DNA of 64,000 bases, taken from contig NRSV01000014.1 of assembly GCA_002286855.1 (NCBI GenBank), positions 434,001 through 498,000 of the forward strand, given 5' to 3'. The translations under genes and the position numbers were made by a program. Origin of the DNA: Bipolaris cookei. Its lineage: Eukaryota > Ascomycota > Dothideomycetes > Pleosporales > Pleosporaceae. Position 1 is the first letter of the stretch. Each line of letters starts with the position of its first letter. The notes under the pieces are model-generated. The model was not told the DNA's origin and made no database searches. It was given only the letters and a program-made list of their open reading frames with translations. This document shows, piece after piece, positions 43,273 through 55,048 of this stretch.

Positions 43273-44496
43273 ATGACTTCTCTATCTACATCCTCATATC
43301 CACGTCAGCGCATCCGCGAGCTGCTCCCAAATCTATACCTGGGTCGTTACCAGCCCGGCCCCTCTAACAGTCTCACAGACATCCCTGGCGTACTGGTGCA
43401 CACTGAATCTATCAACTCCTCGCCCACATACCCCAATGCAGCAGCAAAATCGATAAATACAGGCGTAACAACTATCCTGCCACGCAAAGACTGGTTTCAC
43501 AAAGCTTGTTTTGCAGGCATTTTCCGCTTCAATGGGTCTGGGGAGATGACTGGGTCGCACCTAATCGAGGAGATGGGTCTGTTATTCTCACCAATTATCA
43601 TTACGGGCAGCTTTGGTGTTGGCTCAGCATACAATGGAATCTATGAGTATGCTATCCGGGAAAACTGTGACGCCGAGGGCAAGGTGGACTGGTTCTTGTT
43701 GCCAGTCGTGGCAGAGACATTTGACGGCTTTTTGCATGATGTTGCCAAGTTTGCTGTGACGCCAAAGCATATCGTGGACGGTATCGACAAAGCGAGCAGC
43801 GAACCGGTACCGGAAGGAAACACGGGTGGCGGAACGGGTATGATATGTCATTACTTCAAAGGCGGTACTGGATCGAGTTCTCGTGTTGTTCCAGCCGAAC
43901 GAGGACGCAGCTATACCGTGGGCGCGCTCGTCCAAGCCAACTACGGTAAGATGTGGGATTTCAAAATCGGCGGAGCACCAATTGGGAGACTCATCTACGA
44001 AGAACAGAAGAGGAGGATAGAGGAAAATCCCGAGGATCCAGAGTTGATTGCACAGTCCAAGCTGCTTTTCAAAGTCGAAAAGGCAAAGGATAAGAAAGAC
44101 GGATCCATCATTGTCATTATTGCGACAGATGCACCGCTCCACCCAACGCAACTTCAGCGGCTAGCCAAGCGCGCAACGATTGGGTTGGCTCGGGTAGGCG
44201 GCTATGGCACGAATCCGTCTGGCGACATCTTCATGGCGTTTTCCACAGCAAATGAGCTCAATGTGCAGACTGTCACCGCGGGCCAGGCAAGCGTAGAGCC
44301 GTACAAGGCACGAGAAGTACAGGTTACCATGACGGATGACCAGACCATCAACGCGCTCTTTGAAGCAAGCGCAGATATAGTTGAAGAGGCCATCTATAAC
44401 GCGGTGTGCATGGCGGAAACCATGGACGGGAACGGGAACAAGATCGAGGCGCTAGATCTGGGGCGGGTCAAGGAGCTGATGCAAAAGTACTTGTGA
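43273..44496 (+). CDS. Peptidase family S58 (DmpA-type L-aminopeptidase / D-esterase)
   Basis: This enzyme class removes N-terminal residues from small peptides, amides or D-amino-acid esters, and it matures by cutting itself into two chains. It is a single exon of 407 residues. The start of the fold is visible in NSLTDIPGVLVHTESI. The key region is EGNTGGGTGMICHYFKGGTG followed by SSSR. The cleavage and nucleophile Ser lies here, at residue 201 or 202. Later, FKIGGAPIGRL and IIVIIATDAPLHPTQLQRLA agree with the family. No signal peptide is present, so it is probably cytosolic. It is divergent from the C69 dipeptidase gene, so both may serve peptide or D-amino-acid scavenging; that link is inference. 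Confidence 0.9.
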   Translation: MTSLSTSSYPRQRIRELLPNLYLGRYQPGPSNSLTDIPGVLVHTESINSSPTYPNAAAKSINTGVTTILPRKDWFHKACFAGIFRFNGSGEMTGSHLIEEMGLLFSPIIITGSFGVGSAYNGIYEYAIRENCDAEGKVDWFLLPVVAETFDGFLHDVAKFAVTPKHIVDGIDKASSEPVPEGNTGGGTGMICHYFKGGTGSSSRVVPAERGRSYTVGALVQANYGKMWDFKIGGAPIGRLIYEEQKRRIEENPEDPELIAQSKLLFKVEKAKDKKDGSIIVIIATDAPLHPTQLQRLAKRATIGLARVGGYGTNPSGDIFMAFSTANELNVQTVTAGQASVEPYKAREVQVTMTDDQTINALFEASADIVEEAIYNAVCMAETMDGNGNKIEALDLGRVKELMQKYL

Positions 44497-46017
44497 GATA
44501 GACATTGTAATAGACAAGAATGGCATTGTCCGAGACTAGAGTAATCGACGTGGTTGTGGCGTGCAGTGTTGCGCAATCGTCAAGCGGTTGCAGCAGAGAG
44601 CGTAGGCCGGAAAGGGCTTAGTGGGCAATGCTAGTGCTAGTGCTTGGCCGAAGGAGAGAAGGGCTAGTGCCCGAAGCCAGGAATAGGACCGTGAAACATG
44701 GTTTTTCCTTCACATGACCATAGAGTTATTTTGTTCGCTATGCAGAGGGGACAGGGACAACGACAGCGGGCACAACATCAGCATCAGCAGCAGGAGCGGT
44801 CGAGACTGTGTGGCTGGCACAGGGCGTTGGCGGGAGGAGTGCGTCGGAGTCGAGTGATTTGACAGATGGTGAGGCTGAGCAATGGAGCTTGGGCAGATCT
44901 ACGATAGCGTTATGCCAGTGCAGGGAGGGCGTGGAGAAAGTCAGCCGATTTGCGAGAAGGGGAGAATGCCATGTGGCCTAGGATCGGCCTAGCGAGCCCT
45001 GTCCATACGGGAGCCGGGAGGGCGTGGAAGCCAGCAGACAAGGAGGCGGGCGAGCGAGGTGCTGGGGCGCTGACACGAAGATGGGTGAGTAGTCTAGACC
45101 TCTGTTGCACCCCCGCGATCTAAGAGCACTTTTCGATCAGCATTCCCCGGCTACCTGCAATACGCACGCGGGCACTGCGCTGCAGATGACAGCCAGTAGT
45201 GCCTCTGCCTGTGGGATGGTCCTTGCCTGCAACAGGGAGGAGGGAACACGTTCCGTGCCTGTTGGAATGGTCCCCGCCGCTGTTCACCATGTAAGTATCG
45301 TATCGTATTACTCGGCGTCTAGCTCTACAAGCCCATCGCTCCGTCCACGCATCGCCCATCGCCCATCGCCCATCGCCCATCGCCCATCGCCCATCGCCCA
45401 TCGCCCATCGCCCATCGCCCATCGCCCATCGCCCATCGTCCATCGCCGCTGGCGCCGAAAGCTTCTTTTCAGAAGCAGTCCGCTGTGTCGTGTACAGTGC
45501 TATGGACGGGAATGGGCCCGGCTCGAGTGCCGCCGACACGGCAGTCTGCGGCAGTCTGCGGCATTCGAGGGCGACGAGGTGCTGCTCCTAAGGACAGTAG
45601 GCAGCGGTACGTACTCTTGCACATGTGGCCAGTATACGTACGCATCCATGTATGCAGCGTTTCAGGCCATGGTGATGACTTATCCCCCTCTTTTATAAAC
45701 GCAGGCAGCCGTGACAGATTCAAGCAATCTGACTGCAGCGCTGCATCGGCTGCACGCACTCAGACCGGGCTGCAGCAGCCACTAGCGCCCGACAAAAGGG
45801 TGGGTCGAGACCGTGAAGGCCTCGAACACCCTTCTTTTCATCTACCGGGTCTGGAATCACAGGCCACGGCTGCACGCTATCCCATACCGTCTCTCTCAGC
45901 TTCTGTCCGTCTGCACCGCATGGTCTTTGCTGCGGCACTTTCCATGTCGTCTGCGTGACGCTCAAATATGCCATTTGTCCCATTTCCCATCCTTTCCCTC
46001 TGTAGACGTCACCCTTC
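44497..46017. other. Intergenic with G-rich heptamer repeat
   Basis: About 1.5 kb between the S58 gene and the SAM/HMG gene, GC-rich. It contains the CGCCCAT heptamer array. The long frames here, for example 45105-45698, are opened by that repeat and are not supported as genes. Confidence 0.6.
45353..45447. repeat. CGCCCAT heptamer tandem array, about 13 copies
   Basis: Nearly perfect 7-base units run from 45353 to about 45447 (one GTCCAT variant near the right end). On the minus strand the unit is GGGCGAT repeated, so runs of three G recur every seven bases. Confidence 0.95.
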
Positions 46018-48594
46018 ATGGCGATCCCTTCCCCTTCAAGTCCCACTTCACCAGGCCTACCCGATGTTCTGAGCCGGCTCGGGTTAACCGAATATCTTCA
46101 AGTCCTCGCCGACAATGGCTTCCACACCTGGGGAGCTGTCCTGGATATTACCGAGGATGACATGACGGCCCTCAACTTCAAACTCGGCCACCGCAGACTG
46201 CTGCAGCGCGAGATTGCAACCTACCGTGGCATTCCCCAGTCCTTGTCACTCGACCCCGAGTCCAATTCACCAGAGCCAGTATCTCTCTCCGCCTCGGCCC
46301 TCGAGAGCTTCACCAGACAGACGACTACCCCGCCACCACGCGAGAAGCGGCGGTACCGGCGCCATCCCCGACCAGATCCCAATGCGCCCAAGAAGCCAAA
46401 GACAGCCTGTACGACCATCAGACGCTTGCGCGTCGTCGACTTGATATTGCACTCTTACTAACAATCGTAGATGTCAACTTTGCTGACCAGCTTCGCACAG
46501 ACCCAGAAGTCAGCCAGCTGTCCTTTGTCGATATTGCACGCGAGGTGGGTCGCAGATGGCAGGAGCTCCCAGCCGAGAAGAAGCGCGTATGGGAAAGTAA
46601 TGCTGCGCGGTCCATGCAAGAGTTTGAGGCCCAGATGGACGAGTACAAGAAGACCGACAGCTGGCAAAAGCACCAAATGTACCTCAATGAATTCAAGGCC
46701 CAACAGTCGACCGCCTCTGCTGGCAGACAACGGCCAGGAAATAGCCGCTCGACAACAGATACATCCAACAACACCCGCCCATATTCACAGACGAGCCCTA
46801 GCTCCATAGACAGTCCTGTGTCTCTGATGCCTGCTGCGCCCACAGGGCCTGGCGCAGAAGCCTGTCACAACGCACTGACCCTAGCTTTTAGTGAGTTGGT
46901 AACTCTCAGAAGCGAGATCCTCAATGGAGGCGCTCAGCATTTTAACGAAAATTGTCTCCCGCCCGAAGAGCGAGTGCGTCGGTCCATGTATGCCTTCATC
47001 CGAGGCACCGGCTCGCTCCTCTTCATGTGGACATTTGAACAAGCCGATGAGATTCTTGACCGAATCTACCGGCCCCAGACAAAGGTTGACGATATGACGC
47101 TTGCCGAATGTTTTACCGTAGCTGCCATGGGTGCGCATTATGACATTGATGTCTTCTCTGATGACATGTTACGCCTACTCTACGCCTCTGGGACCCTTCA
47201 TTTCAATGAACAGACAGCCCGGCAAGATCACTTTCGAACAATGCGTTTGTTGCTCTCATTGTCTTTCTTCTCGCTCCTCGAGAAGCACATGAGCGCAAAA
47301 TACCTTATTGGTAACCGAGCTCCCTACTAAGTTATCCAACGCACAAGCTGACAGACGCAGCCGCAGGATTGCAGATTGCCCGCTGGAAATGTGTAGCACC
47401 GCAGAGCCGGTCTCAGATAGCCGATGTTGGCTGGAGGAAAATCTTCCGAAGTCTCATTTTCATGGACTCATGGCTTTCGTATACGCTTGGCTATCCTTCA
47501 GAGGTGACGACCAACGATGTCCAGGTATGGCATTGCGAGACTGGTAGATTTCCATATAGCGCTAACATGACTAGATTGCGTGTGTTGTGGACTGGCCAGA
47601 TCACCTTTCGATAGATGACATGATTCACACACAAACTAGCAAGATCAATTTGATTGCGGCTGAAGTTGCAAAAACGCTCGCATCACCCAACTTAGCTACT
47701 AAGGCTAACATTACTCTACTTACTCGTAAGCTTGAGCAGTGGCGCCAGGATGTACCCTACAACTTGCAGATTCCTACCCTTTTGTCCAGCGAAGCTCAAG
47801 AATTGAACAAGTACCAGAGGCGAGCTATTTTCATGGTACATGTAAGAAGCCGCGCTCCTCGAATTGTGTGTCAGCACTGACCTTTTTTGGTAGATTATGT
47901 ATCTTGGCACCCTGGTTTTGCTATACCGTCAATTGCTTGTTGCTGCGGCTGGAGCCCAGCTCGGCAACGAGGCAGCAACCCCATTGAACAGTGTATCAGC
48001 TGATGATGTCAAGATGTACAGACGAGAGTGTGCAACAGCCGCTCAAAACATTGCGCGAATGTTAGGACTCATTTCTTTTGATGGCACGTTGACTAAGCGT
48101 TGCTGGATAATGTAAGTCATTGAAGAAAGTGAAGGAAACCGAAGCAGGCTGACAAGTGTAGTATATATTGGTCCTTTTCAGCCGCTATTTGCCTGCTTTT
48201 CAGTGCAACCACCAAACTCATGGATGGTCAGACAGACGGGGTCGAGGCAGATCTCGCGTACGCCAAATCATGCATGGACATGCTAGAACCGTGTAAGTCG
48301 TGTGAGCCGGTCGCAGCACGGTACCTGGAAGCACTGTGGCCATTGTACGACAATCTGCAAGATGTTCTTCGCCGAATGGTTGGGAGGTCGAAAAGCAGCA
48401 TCTTCGCCATCCTGCAGCCTGATCCGAGCTTGTTGAGCCCCCCGGTACCGGTGTCGAAGCAGGAGATGGGGCCGATTTCCGAGAAGCTTACTACACTCTT
48501 AACCGATCCTTTCGGAAGGACGCAAAATGATGAAGGAATTGGGAGGCGAGTACTGAGCAACGATGGATCATACTCGGTCTTCTGGTTCAGGTGA
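46018..48594 (+). CDS. SAM domain + HMG box + fungal regulatory-domain protein
   Basis: This is a probable nuclear regulator of 770 residues. Six exons all join in phase: 46018-46408, 46471-47310, 47361-47524, 47575-47841, 47894-48111 and 48162-48594. Residues about 12-72 form a SAM domain (LSRLGLTEYLQVLADNGF, ITEDDMTALNFKLGHRRLL). A basic stretch then leads into an HMG box at about 118-190: PRPDPNAPKKPKTAY, interrupted by intron 1, and then VNFADQLRTDPEVSQLSFVD and REVGRRWQELPAEKKRVW. Intron 1 has a perfect TACTAAC branch. The remainder resembles the fungal transcription-factor domain: RSMYAFIRGTGSLLFMWTFE and AECFTVAAMGAHYDIDVFS. It also has aromatic-rich helices in the last exons. There is no Zn2Cys6 cluster; the HMG box replaces it as DNA-binding part. 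Its targets are unknown. Confidence 0.88.
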
Positions 48595-50712
48595 AGAGGA
48601 CATGATTGCCGTGACTACTTTTCATGGTTTGGTCGACCGGTTGGCTTAAGAGACAATCTCTGACGCCTCATCGGAGCTGCGTCCTTAAGAGTCCAAAGCG
48701 ATAGCGAATGGTGGCGCTTTGGTATTTCGAAAGCTGTATTAGCGGCTGTTTGAGTGTTCCCACGCTGAATCACAGAGTCAGCCTCCGCTTATAATGGCGT
48801 GCTTCGACGCAAGACTTATCACGGTGCTATATATGGCATCGTCTTCAAGCGGACGGCGCTCCGTGTTGCGCCACGACCATTCAATTGATGGTGCACTGAC
48901 ATGTTTCAGTGGTTCCCAGCTATTAGCAGCCGATCCAGCTGCGTGTCACCAAGCGGCACGCACGTGTAGGAGACGCGATAGCTGGCAGTTTGTGCATGGG
49001 TGTTGCAAGAGGATGATGGAACGATGGCGCAGATAGTGTGAGCTGACTGCAAAGTGTATAGCGCCACTTTGACTGTGGGCCAGAGATGTAAAGAGGCACA
49101 AAAGGGAGAGCAGGCTTGAAGGCTTAGGATATTAAGAGGAGAAATTCCAGCTGCAGTGCCGATCACGGGAGTGCCCGTCTGCCCGTAGCGTAAGACGCCA
49201 TCGTCATCAGTCCCCACCAGTGCGTGAATCAGCCAATCTAGTGTGCGCAAGAAGGTTCAGAGGCAGTTTTCGGTCCCAGAGCGAATCGACTGGGCGCTTG
49301 CAATGCAGATATGTGTGATGTTCATGTGCACTCGAGTGCACTGACTCGAACATGTTTGTGTGTGTTTTGTACATGTACATACGTGTGGGCGTGTATGTAT
49401 TCGCCATTAGCAGGCGTACGCGTCCTGCCCCGCCGATCCCATGGTGTGACACCTGGAACCAAAAAATCTCCGCCGGTGTTGCAATTTCCAGTGACTTCTC
49501 CGCCAACGGCCCGTTAGAAAGAAGAGAGTGAGATGACGATAGTCGAAATGGGTGCTTGGCTGACGTTGGCGGTTAACGCAGCTGCGGCCTTTTTTTTCAA
49601 TAGTGTTGGCGGTTGTTGCTCAGCTGGCACATGTAGGCACGAGTCGACGATGCAGGACATTGAGGAGACTAGCGACAGCTGTGTCTATCGAAACATGTTT
49701 TATGACGAAGCCAACGGTAGACGTGTGAGCACAGTCAGTCCCTGAGTTTTTGTTTTGCTTGTCTCAGTGGAGAGACAAGGCGTCAGATAGCCGGGCATAG
49801 ATTCCGTGTGCCATATCGATTGGAAGAGAGGGTGGGCGGTTCCGCATGGGCTGATGCCCTCAACCTCGGTGGGTTTATGGGCGGTGAAGAGCTGCACGAC
49901 GACAGATGCCATGTCAACCCATATCTTGCTTTCCCCATTCTCCACTCTAATGCTAACGTCGTTGGTGCGTGTCTAACCTCTCCCCTCCTCCCGATAACAG
50001 GAAACCCACCCTGATAATGTGCCATGATGATTGACTGCAGCAAGCGAATGGACTAGCTGAATTGGCCCCCCGCCCCTGAGCGAGGCCTTTTTGGCGGGCC
50101 CTTGTCGGCGAACAAAAATAACAATATTAATAGTGAACATTAAAGTCTGTGTGCAACACAGGCTCCCGGCCGAGTTCCCCTCGCCTCTGCGACAACAAGA
50201 GGGCGGCTTGCTAGGGCAGGCCGTGGCTGAATAAAGTGTCGCGAGATGCAGACGGACGGTGCGTGGTATGCAAGCGTGCAAGCGGATGGGGAAAGGGGGC
50301 GTGTGCGGATGCAAGTCTAGATCGACCAGACGCCCCCACTCGCAGGCGCCCCTAGCATGTCGGCGTGAGGGAGGCTCGTTCGCGTCATTTGGGTGAAATA
50401 ATAGGGAACGGCGTCCCTTGTTCCAAGTTGCCCAAAAAACCGCCCTCGAATCTTCCATCCCGCCTCTCCTCTTGACCTTTGCTTTCCCCTTTGCTTTCTA
50501 CAACCTTCTCGCCTTGCTTTTCCGGCATATCCGCCCCCCCTTGCCCCGTTCGCTTGTTCTTGTGCGGAGAGAGAGAGAGATACCGACCAGAGAAAGAGAC
50601 AGGGAGAGACAGCTTATAATAGCCCCGAAGCCTGCACACGTCACTCGGATACCGATGCAAAGCGAGCCCAAAGAGACCTACTATTACTACGACTACAACC
50701 CCCACCACCATA
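48595..50712. other. Gene-free stretch
   Basis: About 2.1 kb. Open frames such as 49973-50458 (-) and 49207-49506 (-) show no family features. There are GT-rich tracts around 49350-49400 and AGAGAG repeats around 50568-50600. The right end should be the promoter and 5' UTR of the next gene. Confidence 0.55.
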
Positions 50713-51842
50713 ATGGATAACTGTCACGCGATACACATGGAGAGTCCGTTTGCCATTTCCCAAGAGGACATCGATGCCCTCAACTCGTCAAAGGCGTTTT
50801 GTGCGCTGAGGAGGTGTTTGGCGGGCCAGGCCGAGTATGTGTTGTCCTGTTGTTCTCTTGTCCGCGTCCGGGAGCTTATCGCGCATGGCTATCGCACGCT
50901 TGCTGCTCCAGTACCACTGCAGTTAGCCAGCTACCCACCCACCCAACCACCCACCTACCTAACATACATTAGCATCCATCTGCAAGTACACTGGCTAATG
51001 GATCCAATAGTTTTTGTGCCTCACATTCGACATGCTCACCCCAAGCCAAGCAAACATGGTTGCTCCACCGCGATATCCTCCACGCCCTTATCATGCCCAT
51101 TGTTACCTTGTTCTCGCGCGCCTCGACCCTAGCGTCTGCCGCCCTGTGCACACAGCGTGCGTCCGACCTTGAACTCGCCTTTTCGGGCGAATCCCGTAGT
51201 GCATTCATCGGCCTGCAATGTTTCATCACTGAGGAGGCTGACTGGTGCCACACTCGAGGCTGTCCGGCATGCGTCGTGACCGAGACATTGAGTACCGACA
51301 GCCACATCCGCTTGACCATTGCAGCAAGCCTGCTCAGCACCGCAACTGTAGCCACCCCAACCCAGGAAGACCCACCCTCGCAGGACTCTCAAGACAGGAC
51401 TCTGCCCCCGCTCCCACACATTCTTCCCGCCCTCCAGCACGCAGTCATCAACGACCCTTTCTGGGAAGGCTCAGACATCTGGAGCTACATCCTCTCGCGC
51501 GCCACTCAACTCTCCGCCGGCATTCAAGCCCTCATCGCCGAATGCATAAACCTCGAGTCCCTCGTTTCATCCCCTACCACCGACCGGCCAGCCTCCAAGC
51601 GCGGCATGACGCATCCCAGCGTCCCCTTTGTCGCTTCTGGCCAGGCCCCCCAGGAAAAAGGTGTCAAGCTCAGGAAGAGCAAGCTCGCAAAAAGACAGCT
51701 CTGGCTCTGCGACGAAGAAGTAGAGCTCATGAGGCGTGTGGCTATGCAGTGCTGGGCTAAAGCTAAGATGCCAAAGAACCTGAGGGCAGATGCCCTGGCC
51801 TTGGGTGAGAGCAAGAGGACGAGGAGCTTGACTTGTCCGTGA
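50713..51842 (+). CDS. Uncharacterised fungal protein with CPAC motif
   Basis: No named family was recognised. Exon 1 starts at 50713 (MDNCHAIHMESPFAISQED) and ends about 50841. One intron of about 200 bases leads to a long exon ending at 51842. The most natural acceptor (about 51049) gives QTWLLHRDILHALIMPIVTL, but the border is uncertain. The long exon contains ALCTQRASDLELAFSGES, then ADWCHTRGCPACVVTETLS and IRLTIAASLLS. A further helical part has FWEGSDIWSYILSRATQLS. The tail is Lys/Arg-rich (VKLRKSKLAKRQLWLCDEEV). The spaced Cys residues around CPAC could bind zinc or be structural. The basic tail suggests a nuclear protein. I give no function. Confidence 0.65.
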
Positions 51843-52312
51843 GTTGAGTGGCAAGCCAGCAATTTCAAATTTCCTAAAACATAGGGGGGGCGTTCATTGG
51901 GTGTTTCTTTGATGGTTTTTTTTGCATATGGATGATACCACAGCATTGTTATCTTTTTTTTCTCTTGTTTCGTTTTCTCTTCCCCCTTATCCTTTCTTTC
52001 TCTTTTTTTTTCTCTTCTTTGGTTTGGGAAACTAGGGGGTCTTCAAGGTATATGTGTGTTTTTTTGTCTTCGAGGGACCGGATACACACAATATTCATCT
52101 TTGCATTATTTGCTTCATTTCTTATGTGTGCGGGGATTAGGGGCGGTGTGTGTCTAGAGTATACTAGATTCCGTATCTAGATGTTCCAATTCGAGAAAAA
52201 CTATTAATCTGTATACCATGGATTCTTGACTGTTCAATTAGGCATCTATTTTTGTATGTACATATATGTACTCGATACTACTAGGCTTTTTGTTCACATA
52301 CCAACATTCATC
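51843..52312. other. Convergent intergenic region, T-rich
   Basis: This is 3' flank of the orphan gene and of the SDR gene. It has long T-rich runs (51945-52030). No gene was seen. Confidence 0.6.
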
Positions 52313-53290
52313 TCACAACTTGGCGCCAACAACACTACCGCCATCCAACGCAATCGTCGCACCGTTGACATACGACCCCGCTCGGCTCGATAACCAAATA
52401 CACGTGCCAGCCACATCCTCCGGCGTGCCAATCCTCCCCAACGGAATTCCACCCGTAATCACATCCTGATACTTCTCCAGCGTCGCCTTCATCATCTTGC
52501 TCTGAAACGGACCACACGCAATCGTATTACTAGTAATACCCCTCTTCCCCAGATGACTGGCCAGCACACAGCTCATATGGTGCAATCCCGCCTTGGACGC
52601 CGAATACGCAAACGTCTCGAGAGCGGGGACCCGCAGACCGTCCACGCTGCCGATATTAATGATGCGGGCGGGTGAGAGAGACGATGCCGCTGCTTCCAGC
52701 AAGGGTGTAACGGCCTGTGTGAGTTGGAAGACGCGCTTGAGGTTGAGGTTCAGCACGCGGTCCCATGCTGCGGCTGGGTATTTATCGTAGGACTCGCCCC
52801 AGTTGCTGCCGCTGTTGTTTACGAGGACATCGAGTTCTGTTTGCCCCGAAATCTATTAGCTCTTTATCCTTATTCCATATCCGCCCCACCCATTTCACCC
52901 CAACTCTCTATTTATATCACAAAAGAAAACAGATATGAAAAAAACATACTCTTCGTCCGTTTCCCCAACTCCGCAGCAATATATGCCGCCGCATCTTCCT
53001 TGTACAAATCTGCGGCTATAAAATCCGCCTTCCCTTTGCCCAACGCGTTCATCTCTTTGCACGCTGCCTCGCATGCTTTGGCGTCGCGCGAGGAGACGAA
53101 GACGGTGGCGCCGTTACGGACAAAGCCCTCGCTGATCATACGGCCGATGCCTTTGGCACCACCGGTTACGAGGACGACTTTGCCCTGTCGATATCAATTA
53201 GTATATACCTATGTATAAATGGAATGGTACGTTGGGGGGGAGAGGAAGGGTACTACATACGCTGACGTCGAAGAGGGTGGTGTTTTCCAT
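52313..53290 (-). CDS. Short-chain dehydrogenase/reductase (3-oxoacyl reductase-like)
   Basis: This is an NAD(P)H-dependent oxidoreductase of 262 residues in three exons: 53290-53261 (ten codons), 53184-52950 and 52836-52313. The cofactor loop reads VLVTGGAKGIGR, which becomes visible only after joining exon 1 to exon 2. The second motif is LVNNSGSNWGE. The catalytic Ser-Tyr-Lys set is in INIGSVDG and FAYSASKAGLHH (YxxxK). The C-terminal GTPEDVAGTCIWLSSRAGSYVNGATI is standard for classical SDRs. It resembles the RhlG / FabG-like fungal group, but the substrate cannot be read from sequence. No signal peptide is present. It is not in an evident biosynthetic cluster; the next gene upstream is a splicing factor. 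Confidence 0.9.
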
Positions 53291-53907
53291 TTTCGAAATT
53301 TTGCTTTTGCTTTTGCTTTTTATTGGCAAGGAGAAGTTTGGGGTAAGGTGTTAGATTGTGGATAGGAAGAACAGGGGAGGGAGAGGGATATGCGGGTTCA
53401 TGGCAGCACCACGGCTAAAGCGATCGTCGCGTCGGATGTTGGTTGGGGTGGAAAGCTGGGGTTGAGCCGAGGCTCGGGATATTGTTGTTCCGGGATTGAA
53501 ATGAGTTAGAAGGCTGGCTGGGACGCTAGTTGGAGTGAGAATTCGAGGTGCCAAGGATGGGACGGTGTATCGTTATCAGTGTCTATTAAGCTCCGTGCTT
53601 AGAGATGGATAAGAGGAAAATCTAGTATGTAGATTAAGGATCATGTCGGACTATTGATATCGGTGTACCCCTACTGGGGAATATTCTGCACACGAGCTTG
53701 ACCTGCTTTTTGTATACGAGGAGCTAAAGACAAGCTGGCCATATATGAACGCTCTTGCTGCAAGCATCTCCTCACGAAGAATATAGTACCTGGAAATATG
53801 GCCAACCATCACAAACGCTAACATCAAGAAGGCAAAGATAACATATTCATTGCAATCGGGTATCATAACACGGCAGTTACCAAGTCAAATGGCACAACAT
53901 GGGCACT
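53291..53907. other. Intergenic, SDR promoter side
   Basis: About 620 bases lie between two minus-strand genes. A CTTTTG-type simple tract occurs just upstream of the SDR start (53298-53322). No gene was seen. Confidence 0.6.
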
Positions 53908-54687
53908 TCAAACAGCACCAGCCTTCCTCTTGTCCATAATCTGCTGCTTGAGTCCCTCTGCCGCAACCTCGGTCTCGAGCAGTCTTCCAAGGCCCTTCTT
54001 CCACGTCTCTTCCAACGTCTTGATCTCACCACTCACGCTGTCCTGCTGCGCCCTCCTAGCCATGTCCGTCTCCTCTTGTTGCTTCTTCAGACTGGCCAGC
54101 TCAGCCTCGATGCTCTTCAATATGTCCTCGAGTTGCGAGTTGCCTACCAACCACGCGTTCTTTCCAAACTTCTCCAGCAAGCTGAGCTGGGTCAGTCTGC
54201 CCTGGATGTACTCGGAGCTAGTGTATACCTGCTTCAGAGCCTTGCTCCATCGCTCGAGCAGCTCGGGACGGTCCTCATCAGTCGTCGGAGTCGTGTTCTC
54301 AGGCGCGTCGAGATCTTCGTAACGCTTCAGATCTATACCGGAGAGCTTGGAGGTGGGGTCGTCGTCGAGGCGCGCATGCTCGCGCGAGATGAAGTCGGAA
54401 AAGGCTGGTGTATATACAGCAGCGGCTGGTATAAGGGCGGGATGCATTTCTGAAGTGTCTACACCAGCGCTGCGGATGTCGGCGTCAATGGCAGCTTTGG
54501 CAGCAGCAATGATGTTTGCATCCAGCTCCGTATCTACATCTGCAACGAGTTAGCATGCAGCTGGCATCCGTTATCACGCGCGCAGTCCCCCTAGCACGCA
54601 GCGCAGCGCATCGGACTTGCAACTGTTCCTGGCGACGGCAATTTACGTACAAGGGAGGTCATCGTAGGAGGCTTGAATGAGTGGCAT
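53908..54687 (-). CDS. SPF27: Pre-mRNA-splicing factor SPF27 (BCAS2 / Cwf7 family)
   Basis: This is a component of the Prp19/NineTeen complex that activates the spliceosome in the nucleus. Two exons (54687-54651 and 54539-53908) give 222 residues. The first exon codes only MPLIQASYDDLP and joins to YVDTELDANIIAAAKAAID. MPLI..YDDLPYVD at the very N-terminus is the hallmark of the family. The C-terminal half is coiled-coil: SIEAELASLKKQQEETDMAR and GEIKTLEETWKKGLGRLLET. The tiny first exon is easily missed, and the start inside exon 2 (MHPALIPAAAVYTP) would remove the conserved N-terminus. It is divergent from the ceramidase gene across 361 bases. Confidence 0.88.
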
Positions 54688-55048
54688 CGTTGCAAGCGAT
54701 GTGCAGGGGCACGGGAAGATGGTGTATTGGCTGTGCCCAAGGTCGCGAAGCCAAAGAAAGCTTGACCCGATAAAATTAAGCTACTGGGCCTGTTCGCACA
54801 TCATACCCACCAACCACAGCGCCAGCATCCCCGCAACGTCATGCAATCAATGCCAGACCCTCCAACCACAACCAGGGCGGCTTCTGTGGCCAAAAGCATA
54901 CTCCCTGTAATCCTGTGATACGTACCTGCACCACAACTCCTTCTCCATGCGCCCACCATAGCATACAAGTACCTGTTACCTCCCTCTTGAGCGTCTCGCT
55001 CTCTTCCTCTTCTTCCGCACACTTTCGTACGCCCATCTTGCCACGACA
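54688..55048. promoter_or_regulatory. Bidirectional promoter, SPF27 / neutral ceramidase
   Basis: 361 bases separate the two divergent starts. No specific motif was recognised; a CT-rich tract lies just before the ceramidase ATG. Confidence 0.5.

Noticed and set aside
45105..45698. Frame with IAHRPSP repeats
   Set aside because: It is translation of the CGCCCAT heptamer array, not a repeat protein gene.
49973..50458. 161-codon minus-strand frame upstream of the orphan gene
   Set aside because: It has no family features, lies in promoter-like GC-rich DNA, and its start and length look accidental.
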